DNA of 64,000 nucleotides from assembly GCF_037201965.1 (NCBI RefSeq), contig NZ_CP147518.1, positions 7,185,001 through 7,249,000 of the forward strand, in the 5' to 3' direction. The translations under genes were made by a program, and so were the position numbers. Positions 24,041 to 32,483 of this stretch are shown here, in pieces (position 1 is the stretch's first letter; each line of letters starts with the position of its first letter). This DNA comes from Spirosoma sp. SC4-14 (GTDB lineage: Bacteria; Bacteroidota; Bacteroidia; Cytophagales; Spirosomataceae). Under the pieces are notes generated by a model. It was not told the DNA's origin. It was given only the letters and a program-made list of their open reading frames with translations, and did no database searches.

Positions 24041-24475
24041 CTTTTTACTAAACTGGTAGGCCAGCCCCAGATAGGTTTGCATAATACCATATTTAAAATC
24101 CTTTCGAGAGTAGGGTGCCAATTCGAAAGCCGCCCGAAGATTGGGCACAAACGGGACTTTGGCCCGAACCCCAACATGCAGGGAGTATCCTTCCAGCACA
24201 TCACGGCTATCGAGGCCATTCAGAAAGTTAACCCGGATACCCAAACCCGTATAGTAATTAACCTGTTCGCGCCGGGATACGTTGATCATAGGGCACAGTG
24301 TTGTACTTAACGACTCAAATGCCGTATTGGTCTGAAATCGGGCATCGACCCAGAAAGCACGGTCGGCATTGGAGCTGACCGACACAACAGAGTTAAACGG
24401 ATAGTAGGCTACAGAAGCCTGGCCAAAGGCAGCAGCAGTAACGCTCAGAAAAAGTGCGGTCAAGACGTGTTTCAT
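24038..24475 (-). CDS. Small outer-membrane-like exported protein
   Basis: A 145-residue protein with a signal peptide (MKHVLTALFLSVTAAAFG, then QASVAYYPF). The mature part has alternating polar and hydrophobic strands ending in aromatics: VNYYTGLGIRVNF, YSLHVGVRAKVPF, RAAFELAPY, and a final LGLAYQFSKK strand ending in a C-terminal-like Phe pattern. This is what a small eight-strand beta-barrel or an outer-membrane barrel fragment would look like. No family name can be given. It is probably a monocistronic gene with a promoter at 24507-24514. Confidence 0.65.
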   Translation of the reverse strand: MKHVLTALFLSVTAAAFGQASVAYYPFNSVVSVSSNADRAFWVDARFQTNTAFESLSTTLCPMINVSRREQVNYYTGLGIRVNFLNGLDSRDVLEGYSLHVGVRAKVPFVPNLRAAFELAPYSRKDFKYGIMQTYLGLAYQFSKK

Positions 24476-24506
24476 GGCCGCAAAACAACAACTTTCTATT
24501 CAGAAA

Positions 24507-24514
24507 CAAAGGTA
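24507..24514 (-). promoter_or_regulatory. Possible promoter -7 element TACCTTTG
   Basis: On the minus strand the sequence reads TACCTTTG, about 32 bp upstream of the small outer-membrane-like protein. No clear -33 element was found at the usual distance. Confidence 0.4.
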
Positions 24515-24806
24515 ACGTGCGGTAAAACGACTGATTGGCTTTATAAGGCGAGCGGCTTAGGCGTACGAGTAAATTGGTAATGCTAAATTAGTCGGCATAA
24601 ATCGGTCTGCTGATCGTTTTTTCAGATGAGCCCCCATATCATCCTGTTGGCTATCAGAACAATGCCGCCAGTTAAGGTGGTCAATCTACTTCCAGGCCGG
24701 ATAATTAAATAATAATCAGAACTTTCTGGACAATAGCCCTAAAAACTCAACTTATTCTTTTGCATTCGATAATTTCATTTCTGGTGTTCATGTCAAACCA
24801 TCTGGT
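24515..24806. other. Upstream region of aquaporin gene
   Basis: AT-rich non-coding stretch. No hairpin, tRNA or good promoter was identified. Confidence 0.5.
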
Positions 24807-25583
24807 ATGAAGCAGCAGGAATGGAAAGCACTGGCAGCAGAATGTGCAGGAACGGCTCTGTTAGTTTTTGGAGGCATATCAATGGTCATCCTGAATTTCG
24901 GGGCAGGGAGCCCTATTAGCAATTGGCTACCCGATGCATTGATTCGCCGAATTATTACCGGCTTTCTGTTCGGAAGCGTCGGTTGTCTGGTCACGCTCTC
25001 ACCCCTGGGCCGGTTGAGTGGTGCGCATTTGAATCCATCTGTCACACTAGCCTTTTTCGGACGAGGTCTCATGACCTGGCGGGGTATGATTAGCTATATC
25101 GTGGCTCAGTTGGTGGGGGCTGGTGTTGGTGCCACAGCACTATTGGCCTGGGGTGATATGGGTAAAAGTTTGCATGAAGGCATCACCCTACCGGGGCAAA
25201 GCGTAATGGCCGCTTTTCTGGGAGAAACAGTTTGCACCTTCTGCCTGATTAGCCTGATTCTACTCTTTACGGGGCATGACCGACTAAAAGCCTATACGCC
25301 TTACATGATTCCTTTTTTGTTTGCCCTACTCGTTGGCCTGGAAGCTCCCTTATCGGGGTGTAGTGCAAACCCGGCCCGCAGTTTTGGGCCAGCTCTTATA
25401 ACCGGCATCTGGACCGATCACTGGCTATATTGGCTTGCTCCGCTAACTGGCACATGCGCAGCCCTGCTTCTGTTGATGTTCCCTTTCTTTCAGTGGCTAA
25501 AAACCGATATTGCCAAACTTTACCATTTCAGTCACGACGCAACTGGTTTTCTTCGCCGACATAAACACCCAGCTACAATCTGA
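24807..25583 (+). CDS. Aquaporin/MIP family channel
   Basis: A 258-residue six-helix membrane channel for water or small neutral solutes. The two half-pore motifs are SGAHLNPSVTLAFF (first, NPS in place of the usual NPA) and SGCSANPARSFGPAL (second, canonical NPA). The second is followed by the helix WLYWLAPLTGTCAALLLLMF. It opens MKQQEWKALAAECAGTALLVF. The R after the second NPA (NPAR) is the arginine of the selectivity filter. Whether it carries water or glycerol cannot be decided without alignment, although the compact size and NPARSFGP pattern are more aquaporin-like. A strong terminator follows. Confidence 0.88.
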   Translation: MKQQEWKALAAECAGTALLVFGGISMVILNFGAGSPISNWLPDALIRRIITGFLFGSVGCLVTLSPLGRLSGAHLNPSVTLAFFGRGLMTWRGMISYIVAQLVGAGVGATALLAWGDMGKSLHEGITLPGQSVMAAFLGETVCTFCLISLILLFTGHDRLKAYTPYMIPFLFALLVGLEAPLSGCSANPARSFGPALITGIWTDHWLYWLAPLTGTCAALLLLMFPFFQWLKTDIAKLYHFSHDATGFLRRHKHPATI

Positions 25584-25640
25584 CTCATAAAGCACAGCGG
25601 AAAAGGCAGATACGGCGGGGCTGTACTCCTATAAAATAAA

Positions 25641-25692
25641 AACTAGGGAAAGAGCAAATAAACATCCCGCTTTATTTGCTCTTTCCCTAGTT
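25641..25692. terminator. 22-bp perfect bidirectional terminator
   Basis: Arms 25641-25662 (AACTAGGGAAAGAGCAAATA...) and 25671-25692, exact complements, 8-base loop. Serves the aquaporin and ffh genes, which are convergent. Confidence 0.92.
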
Positions 25693-25711
25693 GGCTCTTT
25701 CACTCTTATTG

Positions 25712-27031
25712 CTATCGCATCATTTTGTTCAGCTTACCTGATGCCTGCATGGTATTCATTTTCTTCATCATTTTCCGCATCTCATCGAACTGTTTCAGCA
25801 GGTTATTGACTTGCTGAATGTTCGTGCCGCTACCGGCCGCGATACGTTTCTTACGGCTACCGTCGATAATGTCGGGGCGCTGTCGCTCTTTAGGCGTCAT
25901 CGAGCTGATAATCGCTTCAATGGGCTTGAATGAATCGTTGTCGATATCCAGGTCTTTAATCATTTTACCCATTCCCGGAATCATAGCCAACAGGTCCTTC
26001 ACATTACCCATCTTCTTGATTTGCTGAAGCTGGCTCAGGAAGTCGTCGAAATCGAACTGGTTTTTCCGCATCTTGGCATTGATGCGTTTGGCTTCTTCTT
26101 CGTCAAAAGCCTGTTGTGCGCGTTCTACCAGCGAAATCACGTCGCCCATACCCAGAATCCGGCTTGCCATCCGGTCGGGATAGAACACGTCGAGGGCCTC
26201 CATTTTTTCGCCCGTACTGATGAACTTAATGGGCTTATTGACTACTGTTTTAATGGAAAGCGCAGCTCCACCACGTGCATCGCCATCGAGCTTGGTGAGC
26301 ACAACCCCATCGAAATCGAGCCGGTCGTTGAAGGTTTTAGCCGTATTGACAGCATCCTGACCCGTCATCGAATCGACAACAAACAAGGTTTCGGTAGGCG
26401 TGATGGCCCGTTTAACGGCTTCAATCTCCTGCATCATCAGCTCATCGACCGCCAACCGACCCGCCGTATCGACAATCACGATTTTTTTGCCAGTCTTACG
26501 AGCCTGCGAAATAGCATTCTGCGCAATCTGCACCGCGTTTTTATTCTCCGGTTCAGCATAAACCTCTACCCCCACCTGCTCACCCAATACCTTTAACTGG
26601 TCGATAGCGGCTGGCCGATAGATGTCGGCAGCCACCAGCAAAACATTCCGGCCCTGTTTTTTCAGATAAGAAGCTAACTTGCCCGAAAATGTGGTTTTAC
26701 CCGACCCCTGCAACCCTGCAATCAACACAACGGCCGGGTCACCTTTAATATTAATGCCTTTGGCTTCACCACCCATCAGGTCTGTCAGCTCTTCCTGTAC
26801 GATTTTAACGAACAGTTGTCCCGGCTCAACCGAGATAAGAACTTTCCGGTCGAGCGCTTTATCGCGAATACGGTCGGTGATGTCTTTGGCAACCTTATAG
26901 TTTACGTCGGCATCAGTGAGCGCCCGGCGCACTTCCTTGATAGTTGCAGCAACGTTTATTTCTGTGATACGGCCCTGGCCCTTGAGGGTTTTGATGGCCT
27001 TATTAAGCTTATCCTGAAGGTTCTCGAACAT
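25712..27031 (-). CDS. ffh: Signal recognition particle protein
   Basis: Binds signal sequences on nascent chains and targets ribosomes to the membrane with FtsY. 439 residues, normal length. The N domain is followed by the G domain: GLQGSGKTTFSGKLA (P-loop, about 107-121), DTAGRLAVDELMMQE, TKLDGDARGGAALS, and then KFISTGEKMEALDVFYPDRMASRILGMGD. The C-terminal M domain is methionine-rich, with NVKDLLAMIPGMGK and repeated MRKMMKKMNTM. It has its own likely promoter at 27053-27060. Confidence 0.95.
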   Translation of the reverse strand: MFENLQDKLNKAIKTLKGQGRITEINVAATIKEVRRALTDADVNYKVAKDITDRIRDKALDRKVLISVEPGQLFVKIVQEELTDLMGGEAKGINIKGDPAVVLIAGLQGSGKTTFSGKLASYLKKQGRNVLLVAADIYRPAAIDQLKVLGEQVGVEVYAEPENKNAVQIAQNAISQARKTGKKIVIVDTAGRLAVDELMMQEIEAVKRAITPTETLFVVDSMTGQDAVNTAKTFNDRLDFDGVVLTKLDGDARGGAALSIKTVVNKPIKFISTGEKMEALDVFYPDRMASRILGMGDVISLVERAQQAFDEEEAKRINAKMRKNQFDFDDFLSQLQQIKKMGNVKDLLAMIPGMGKMIKDLDIDNDSFKPIEAIISSMTPKERQRPDIIDGSRKKRIAAGSGTNIQQVNNLLKQFDEMRKMMKKMNTMQASGKLNKMMR

Positions 27032-27052
27032 AGTCTATTACAAACAATAGCA

Positions 27053-27060
27053 CAAAGATA
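27053..27060 (-). promoter_or_regulatory. Possible ffh promoter, -7 element TATCTTTG
   Basis: Minus strand reads TATCTTTG, a full match to TAnnTTTG, about 22 bp before the ffh start. A TTG lies 15 bp upstream, closer than the norm. Confidence 0.4.
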
Positions 27061-27407
27061 ACAGTTTCCGGCGCGCAATAATTGCCAGTACTTAACAAGG
27101 CGGCTAAATCGTGTTCTGAATTACGGGTTAAGTATCCAGTTTATATAAAGGCTGGAGAGATTGGCTTCAGATAAAATGAATGGCTATTTTGACCATCACA
27201 AAAAAAGTAGTCAAACGTACTGCCAATAAACAATATATTGTTTGGCACAATAGTTGTTATAATGCTTATCAGCAAAGTTGATTTAATAGGTCTTTAATTC
27301 AAATTTATGAGGTAATTGTACTAATCTAGTGATCTTATTGGCAAATAAGCTATATTCAGGCATACATTGCTAATACAGCGCTGGAGTAACTTTAACTTAA
27401 CTACCTC
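27061..27407. other. AT-rich intergenic region with a palindrome
   Basis: No coding frame. The main feature is a 16-bp perfect palindrome at 27228-27243. No matching promoter with TAnnTTTG was seen for the gene at 27408; TAACTTTA, one mismatch, lies just upstream of it. Confidence 0.5.
27228..27243. promoter_or_regulatory. 16-bp palindrome AAACAATATATTGTTT
   Basis: Perfectly self-complementary AT-rich sequence within TGCCAATAAACAATAT and ATATTGTTTGGCA, so the dyad extends with a small bulge to about 27 bp. It is about 165 bp upstream of the small exported protein gene and may be a repressor or regulator operator; the regulator is unknown. Confidence 0.35.
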
Positions 27408-27746
27408 ATGAGAACCAACTTAATCAGCCATGTAGCAGCTTATGTTGCTATCGTGTCTATGTTAGCATTACCTTCATTTTCGGCCTCGATCTATGCGATG
27501 CCCATGCAGGGTACTGTTATTGCTCGTTCCGACGCCGACACACATGCCAAATCAGACACCGAAAACCCTACGAATTCGTCTGCTCTGGCCAAAAACACCG
27601 TTAGCAAGCCCGAAACGGCTACGCCTGCTCCTACTGCCGGAAAAGATCAGAAAACGCAGGATAAAAAGACAATTGGCCGGTGCTGGAAACGCCTAATGAA
27701 GATGGTTCGGGAGGTTAACCACGCCCATCAAAAACGTCAGCAATAA
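27408..27746 (+). CDS. Small exported hypothetical protein
   Basis: A 112-residue protein with a likely signal peptide (N-terminus MRTNLISHVAAYVAIVSML, cleavage after SFSASIYA). The mature part is polar, rich in Lys, Thr, Ser and Pro (PAPTAGKDQKTQDKK), with a basic, amphipathic-looking C-terminus GRCWKRLMKMVREVNHAHQKR. No domain was recognised. The rho-independent terminator straight after it supports a real gene, and the start follows a TAACTTTA -7-like box. Function unknown. Confidence 0.55.
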   Translation: MRTNLISHVAAYVAIVSMLALPSFSASIYAMPMQGTVIARSDADTHAKSDTENPTNSSALAKNTVSKPETATPAPTAGKDQKTQDKKTIGRCWKRLMKMVREVNHAHQKRQQ

Positions 27747-27763
27747 ACGCTTCTTTATACTGG

Positions 27764-27803
27764 AAAGCCCCATCTATGCATAACTGTAGATGGGGCTTTT
27801 TTT
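27764..27803 (+). terminator. Terminator after small exported protein gene
   Basis: Arms AAAGCCCCATCTA (27764-27776) and complement (27787-27799), then a run of T to 27803. Confidence 0.9.
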
Positions 27804-27815
27804 AGTATTAAATGA

Positions 27816-28253
27816 TCAGGTCTGGCAAACTACTTCCCTAATAGTTCGGACCCGGTGCTGCTGGAAATTCGTCGCGAATGGGGTATTGAGCTGGTACTGG
27901 AAGGCTTCCGTTTTTCAGATATTATTCGCTGGAATCGTGGGCCGCTAATGGAGCAGACCTGGAATGGCTTTTATGTTCCGGCACTGAATACCCCCCTGGA
28001 TCTGGATGGCAAGAACGATGTTGTTTTCTACAAAGTAAAACCTACCACTCAGGTTCCTGGCATTACGTATGTCAACGTTGCCGAAACCGTAAACGGTGTA
28101 CCTAATCCGCAGCGGCTGAAAAACGATACCTACGACGAACTAACGTGGTTTACTAACATCACGCGGAAATGGGACGACAAGTTTTATCTGTACCCCATTC
28201 CAACCGCCAATCTGCAAATTAACCCCAAACTAGGGCAGAATCCGGGATGGTAA
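27816..28253 (+). pseudogene. SusD/RagB C-terminal relic
   Basis: The open frame runs from a TGA at 27813-27815 to a TAA ending at 28253 and encodes about 145 residues that match only the C-terminal part of SusD-family glycan-binding lipoproteins. The conserved DPVLLEIRREWGIELVLEGF (SusD reads EIRRERRIELALEGFRY) and closing FYLYPIPTANLQINPKLGQN are present. About 350 N-terminal residues, the signal peptide and the partner SusC gene are missing. There is no good start codon (only GTG at 27855). This is the truncated remainder of a polysaccharide-utilisation locus gene. Confidence 0.85.
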
Positions 28254-28261
28254 AGGTTTAC

Positions 28262-28315
28262 AGTTTTCAGTGCTTTGCCTATTTAGAGCCCTACTCCTGC
28301 GAAGTACTGAAAACT
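28262..28315. repeat. Imperfect 17-bp inverted repeat AGTTTTCAGTGCTTTGC
   Basis: Arms 28262-28278 and 28299-28315 pair with two G-T pairs. The preceding GTTTACAGTTTTCAGTGCTTTGCC resembles the loop sequence of the 23942-24040 hairpin. Lies after the SusD relic. Confidence 0.65.
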
Positions 28316-28380
28316 AAAATTGATGAGAATTTCCGGCTTGTGGCCTTACCCTGTATAAGCGTTTCTAAAACCGACGTATA

Positions 28381-29223
28381 ATGCGCATACTATCATTTCT
28401 TTTACTGATTACTGTTTTGAGTACACAGGTGTCGATTGCTCAGAAATCGGAGCCGATCAACGTGGCTACCTACAACCTTCGCTACAACAACAAAGGCGAC
28501 GGTGTGAATGCCTGGCCCAATCGGAAGGAGTTCGTAAAAGCCCTGATCAGGTTTCATGAGTTCGACATTTTTGGTACGCAGGAAGGGCTTCGTGGCCAAT
28601 TGAACGACATTGCCGAACTGAACGAGTTTGCCTTTTTTGGCGCAGGTCGCGACGACGGAAAAGAAGCAGGTGAACATTCGGCTATTTTTTACAGGAAGGA
28701 TCGGTTCAGGATGCTTGAGTCGGGTAATTTCTGGCTGAGCGAAACGCCCGACAAACCCGGAAAAGGCTGGGATGCTACCTGCTGCAATCGAATTTGCTCC
28801 TGGGCTAAGTTTCGGGACCTGAAAACCAAAAAAGAATTTTTCTTTTTCAGCGTTCACTTCGATCATCAGGGCGTTGAAGCCCGTCGGCAGTCGGGCAAGC
28901 TGATGGTAGCCAGGATTAAAGAGATTGCTAAAAACGATCCGGTCATTCTGGTTGGCGACCTCAACTCAACGCCCGACACCGAACAGGTACAAACGATTCA
29001 GACCCTCCTTCGCGACGCTCATAATGTTAGCGCCCAACCGCCCTACGGCCCAGAAGGCACCTTCAACAGCTTTAAGTTCGATGCACCAATGGACAAACGG
29101 ATCGACTACATTTTTGTCAGCAAACAGTTCGATGTCCTCAAATATGGCGTTCTGACCGACGCCAAAGAGCAACGGTACCCATCCGATCACCAGCCGGTAG
29201 TTGCCAAAGTAGTTCTGAACTAA
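28381..29223 (+). CDS. Secreted endonuclease/exonuclease/phosphatase family protein
   Basis: A 280-residue protein with a signal peptide (MRILSFLLLITVLSTQVSIA). The metal-dependent EEP fold shows NVATYNLRYNN (metal and catalytic Asn), FDIFGTQEG (Glu), FSVHFDHQG, PVILVGDLNSTPD (Asp, Asn) and YPSDHQPVVA (catalytic Asp-His). Members hydrolyse phosphodiesters or phosphomonoesters of nucleic acids, sphingolipids, inositol phosphates or sugars, and the substrate is not determined here. Secreted versions often follow SusD genes in polysaccharide loci, in keeping with the relic just upstream. A terminator follows. Confidence 0.88.
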   Translation: MRILSFLLLITVLSTQVSIAQKSEPINVATYNLRYNNKGDGVNAWPNRKEFVKALIRFHEFDIFGTQEGLRGQLNDIAELNEFAFFGAGRDDGKEAGEHSAIFYRKDRFRMLESGNFWLSETPDKPGKGWDATCCNRICSWAKFRDLKTKKEFFFFSVHFDHQGVEARRQSGKLMVARIKEIAKNDPVILVGDLNSTPDTEQVQTIQTLLRDAHNVSAQPPYGPEGTFNSFKFDAPMDKRIDYIFVSKQFDVLKYGVLTDAKEQRYPSDHQPVVAKVVLN

Positions 29224-29244
29224 TTGGTGTTCTACTTTCGTCAG

Positions 29245-29287
29245 GCGGGTCAGAAAACAGGTAGCAAGCGTTTTCTGACCCGCTTTT
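29245..29287 (+). terminator. Terminator after endonuclease/phosphatase gene
   Basis: 14-bp perfect arms GCGGGTCAGAAAAC (29245-29258) and complement (29270-29283), followed by TTTT. Confidence 0.9.
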
Positions 29288-29354
29288 CTGTTTACTTAAA
29301 GCTGGTGCTGAATCTATTTTTAAGATTCTCCTTTTCCGTTCGCTTATAATCCAC

Positions 29355-29362
29355 TAATTTTG
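29355..29362 (+). promoter_or_regulatory. Probable carB promoter, -7 element TAATTTTG
   Basis: Perfect TAnnTTTG, the same sequence as the nrdB -7. The -33 is weak (TTTTC). The leader to the carB ATG would be about 137 bases and is GC-rich with possible internal hairpins around 29440. Confidence 0.45.
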
Positions 29363-29504
29363 CAGGATTTTTGACGACCCCAGGCTGGCTAATCAGAAAA
29401 AAAGCCATCAATCGTCACAGTCGTTGTCCATCGTTCATTCGGGGCCGCCCGGCCGATCTGCCCCACGGTCAGATTTGCCACGCGGTTCATTGTCCCGCTG
29501 AAAA

Positions 29505-32381
29505 ATGCCCAAAAACGCTCAACTCCGCTCAGTTCTTATCATCGGTTCCGGTCCTATCGTTATCGGGCAGGCTTGTGAGTTCGACTATTCTGGTTCGCAG
29601 GCGGCTCGGTCACTGCGCGAAGAAGGAATAGAAGTTGCCCTCATCAACTCGAATCCGGCTACGATCATGACGGACCCGATCAATGCGGATCATGTCTATC
29701 TGTTACCGCTGGAGAAAAAATCCATCGTCGAAATCCTGAAAAAACACCAGGACATGGGTCGGCCCATTGATGCTGTATTGCCAACAATGGGTGGGCAAAC
29801 GGCGTTGAATCTGGCCATCGATTGCGATAAAGCCGGAATCTGGGAAAAGTATAATGTACAGATTATTGGTGTCGACATTCGGGCCATTGAGACGACTGAA
29901 GACCGCGAGAAGTTCCGTCTGAAAATGCTCGAACTGGGCATTGGTGTCTGCAAAGGGCGCACAGCCCGGTCGTTTCTGGAAGGAAAAGAAATCGCTCAGG
30001 AAATTGGCTTTCCGCTCGTCATCCGCCCATCGTTTACATTGGGTGGCACAGGGGGTGGTTTCGTAGAACGGCCCGAAGATTTCGACAAGGCGCTGACCAA
30101 CGGCCTGCACGCATCGCCCGTGCATGAAGTACTGGTCGAACAAAGCGTAATGGGCTGGAAAGAATACGAGCTGGAACTCTTACGCGACGGTAACGGTAAT
30201 TTCATCATTATCTGTTCGATTGAAAACTTCGATCCGATGGGAATTCATACCGGCGACAGTATTACGGTTGCTCCGGCTATGACGCTGCCCGATACGCTTT
30301 ACCAGAAAATGCGCGACCTGTCCATCAAAATGATGAACGGCATCGGGCAGTTTGCGGGTGGCTGTAATGTTCAGTTCTCGGTCAATCCGGCTACCGACGA
30401 CATCATTGCCATCGAAATTAACCCACGCGTTAGCCGCTCGTCGGCGCTGGCATCGAAAGCAACGGGCTACCCAATTGCCAAGATTGCCGCCAAAATGGCC
30501 ATCGGTTATAATCTCGACGAATTGATTAACCCAATCACCGGTACGACATCGGCGTTCTTCGAACCCGCTATCGACTATGTGATCGTGAAAATACCGCGCT
30601 GGAATTTCGACAAATTTCCGGGAGCCGACCGCTCGCTGGGCCTGCAAATGAAATCGGTGGGCGAAGCGATGGGTATTGGCCGTAACTTCCAGGAAGCCCT
30701 GCAAAAAGCCTGTCAGTCGCTCGAAATCCGGCGCAATGGTTTAGGAGCCGACGGCCGCGAACTAACCGACCGCGATGCGCTGACCGAAAGTCTGGCGCAT
30801 CCGAGCTGGAACCGTCTGTTCCACATCTACGATGCCTTCAAGGCGGGCATGTCGTTCCGTACCATTCAGCAGTTAACCAAAATCGACCCCTGGTTCCTGC
30901 ATCAGATTGAAGAACTGATCGAGCTGGAGCGCGAAATTCAACAGTACGATCTGGAAGACCTGCCGCCCGAATTGCTGCGTATGGCCAAGCAAAAAGGCTA
31001 TGCCGACCGTCAGCTTGCGCATATTTTGCAGGTTAAAGAGAGCAAAATCTATCAGTACCGCCAGCAGCATAATATTCGTCGCGTTTATAAGTGCGTTGAT
31101 ACCTGTGCGGCTGAGTTTGAGGCTAAAACGCCCTATTACTACTCGACCTTCAACAACCAGTTGCCTATCACGCAGGATCGGCCCGAGCCGGTCTCTGATT
31201 TGCCCGGCAACGAGTCGGTACGTAGCAATCGGAAGAAGATTGTAGTGCTGGGTTCAGGGCCTAACCGCATAGGCCAGGGTATCGAGTTCGACTACTCCTG
31301 CGTACATGGCGTATTGGCAGCTAAAGAAGCGGGGTATGAAACCATCATGATTAACTGTAATCCTGAAACGGTTTCGACCGACCCCGACATTGCCGATAAA
31401 CTGTATTTCGAACCCGTTTTCTGGGAACACGTTCATGCCATTATCATGCACGAACAGCCCGAAGGCGTTATCGTACAGCTTGGCGGTCAGACAGCCCTGA
31501 AAATGGCTGAAAAATTGACTCGCTATGGCATCAAGATTATCGGTACAAGCTGGGAAGCCCTCGATCTGGCCGAAGATCGGGGCCATTTTTCCGATATGCT
31601 CCGTAAGCTTGAGATTCCCTATCCAAAATTCGGCACTGTACGTGAATCCGAAGCCGCTATCGAGCTATCGCGGGAGTTAGGTTTCCCCTTGCTCGTTCGC
31701 CCCAGCTATGTATTGGGTGGTCAAAGCATGAAAATCGTCATCAATGAAAACGAGCTGGAACAGCACGTGATGAAGATCCTGCGCGACATTCCTGATAACA
31801 ATATTCTGCTCGATCATTTCCTCGAAAATGCCATTGAAGCCGAAGCCGACGCTATCTGCGACGGTGAAGATGCCTACATCATTGGTATCATGGAACATAT
31901 CGAACCGGCCGGTATTCACTCTGGCGACTCCTACGCCGTGTTGCCTGCTTTTGACTTGAGCGAAAACGTAATTCGTCAGATTGAGGAATATACGAAGAAA
32001 ATAGCGGTTGCACTGAAGACCGTTGGCCTGATTAATATTCAGTTTGCCATCAAAGATGAGCAGGTGTATGTGATCGAAGCGAACCCACGGGCCAGCCGAA
32101 CGGTACCGTTCATCTGCAAAGCGTATCAGGAGCCTTACGTAAACTACGCGACGAAGGTGATGCTGGGCGACAAGAAAGTGAAAGACTTTACGTTCAAGCC
32201 CGTTAAGAAAGGCTATGCGATCAAGATTCCGGTCTTCTCGTTCAACAAATTCCCGAACGTCAACAAAGAACTGGGGCCCGAAATGAAATCGACCGGCGAA
32301 GGCATTTATTTCATCGATGATTTGACCGACGACTTCTTTCAGAAAGTCTACTCCGAACGGAATCTGTATCTGAGCCGGTAA
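29505..32381 (+). CDS. carB: Carbamoyl-phosphate synthase large subunit, lacks allosteric domain
   Basis: Makes carbamoyl phosphate from bicarbonate, ammonia and two ATP for pyrimidine and arginine synthesis. The protein has 958 residues with the usual two homologous ATP-grasp halves: IIGSGPIVIGQACEFDYSG at the start of the first, and VLGSGPNRIGQGIEFDYSC at the start of the second (about residue 580). ATP-grasp motifs GGTGGGFV and NPRVSRSSALASKATG in the first half recur as NPRASRTVPFICKA in the second. The last residues, about SFNKFPNVNKELGPEMKSTGEG to LYLSR, end where the E. coli enzyme (1,073 residues) begins its MGS-like regulatory domain. The small subunit carA is not adjacent. Confidence 0.93.
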   Translation: MPKNAQLRSVLIIGSGPIVIGQACEFDYSGSQAARSLREEGIEVALINSNPATIMTDPINADHVYLLPLEKKSIVEILKKHQDMGRPIDAVLPTMGGQTALNLAIDCDKAGIWEKYNVQIIGVDIRAIETTEDREKFRLKMLELGIGVCKGRTARSFLEGKEIAQEIGFPLVIRPSFTLGGTGGGFVERPEDFDKALTNGLHASPVHEVLVEQSVMGWKEYELELLRDGNGNFIIICSIENFDPMGIHTGDSITVAPAMTLPDTLYQKMRDLSIKMMNGIGQFAGGCNVQFSVNPATDDIIAIEINPRVSRSSALASKATGYPIAKIAAKMAIGYNLDELINPITGTTSAFFEPAIDYVIVKIPRWNFDKFPGADRSLGLQMKSVGEAMGIGRNFQEALQKACQSLEIRRNGLGADGRELTDRDALTESLAHPSWNRLFHIYDAFKAGMSFRTIQQLTKIDPWFLHQIEELIELEREIQQYDLEDLPPELLRMAKQKGYADRQLAHILQVKESKIYQYRQQHNIRRVYKCVDTCAAEFEAKTPYYYSTFNNQLPITQDRPEPVSDLPGNESVRSNRKKIVVLGSGPNRIGQGIEFDYSCVHGVLAAKEAGYETIMINCNPETVSTDPDIADKLYFEPVFWEHVHAIIMHEQPEGVIVQLGGQTALKMAEKLTRYGIKIIGTSWEALDLAEDRGHFSDMLRKLEIPYPKFGTVRESEAAIELSRELGFPLLVRPSYVLGGQSMKIVINENELEQHVMKILRDIPDNNILLDHFLENAIEAEADAICDGEDAYIIGIMEHIEPAGIHSGDSYAVLPAFDLSENVIRQIEEYTKKIAVALKTVGLINIQFAIKDEQVYVIEANPRASRTVPFICKAYQEPYVNYATKVMLGDKKVKDFTFKPVKKGYAIKIPVFSFNKFPNVNKELGPEMKSTGEGIYFIDDLTDDFFQKVYSERNLYLSR

Positions 32382-32399
32382 TTTTTGTAGAAGTATTGT

Positions 32400-32441
32400 A
32401 CAGTTGAGCCACGCCCGTTGGGTGTGGCTCAACTGTTTTTC
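32400..32441 (+). terminator. Terminator after carB
   Basis: 17-bp arms ACAGTTGAGCCACGCCC (32400-32416) and 32420-32436, one G-T pair, then TTTTT. Confidence 0.92.
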
Positions 32442-32483
32442 CTGTAATTTGCAGAGTTATTTCCGAATAATCAGGATTTTATC

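Noticed and set aside
30180-30704. Minus-strand 174-codon frame within carB
   Set aside because: Antisense to a strongly conserved gene; composition follows carB codon structure and shows no motif.
31677-32432. Minus-strand 251-codon frame over the carB 3' end
   Set aside because: Antisense shadow; it also runs through the carB terminator.
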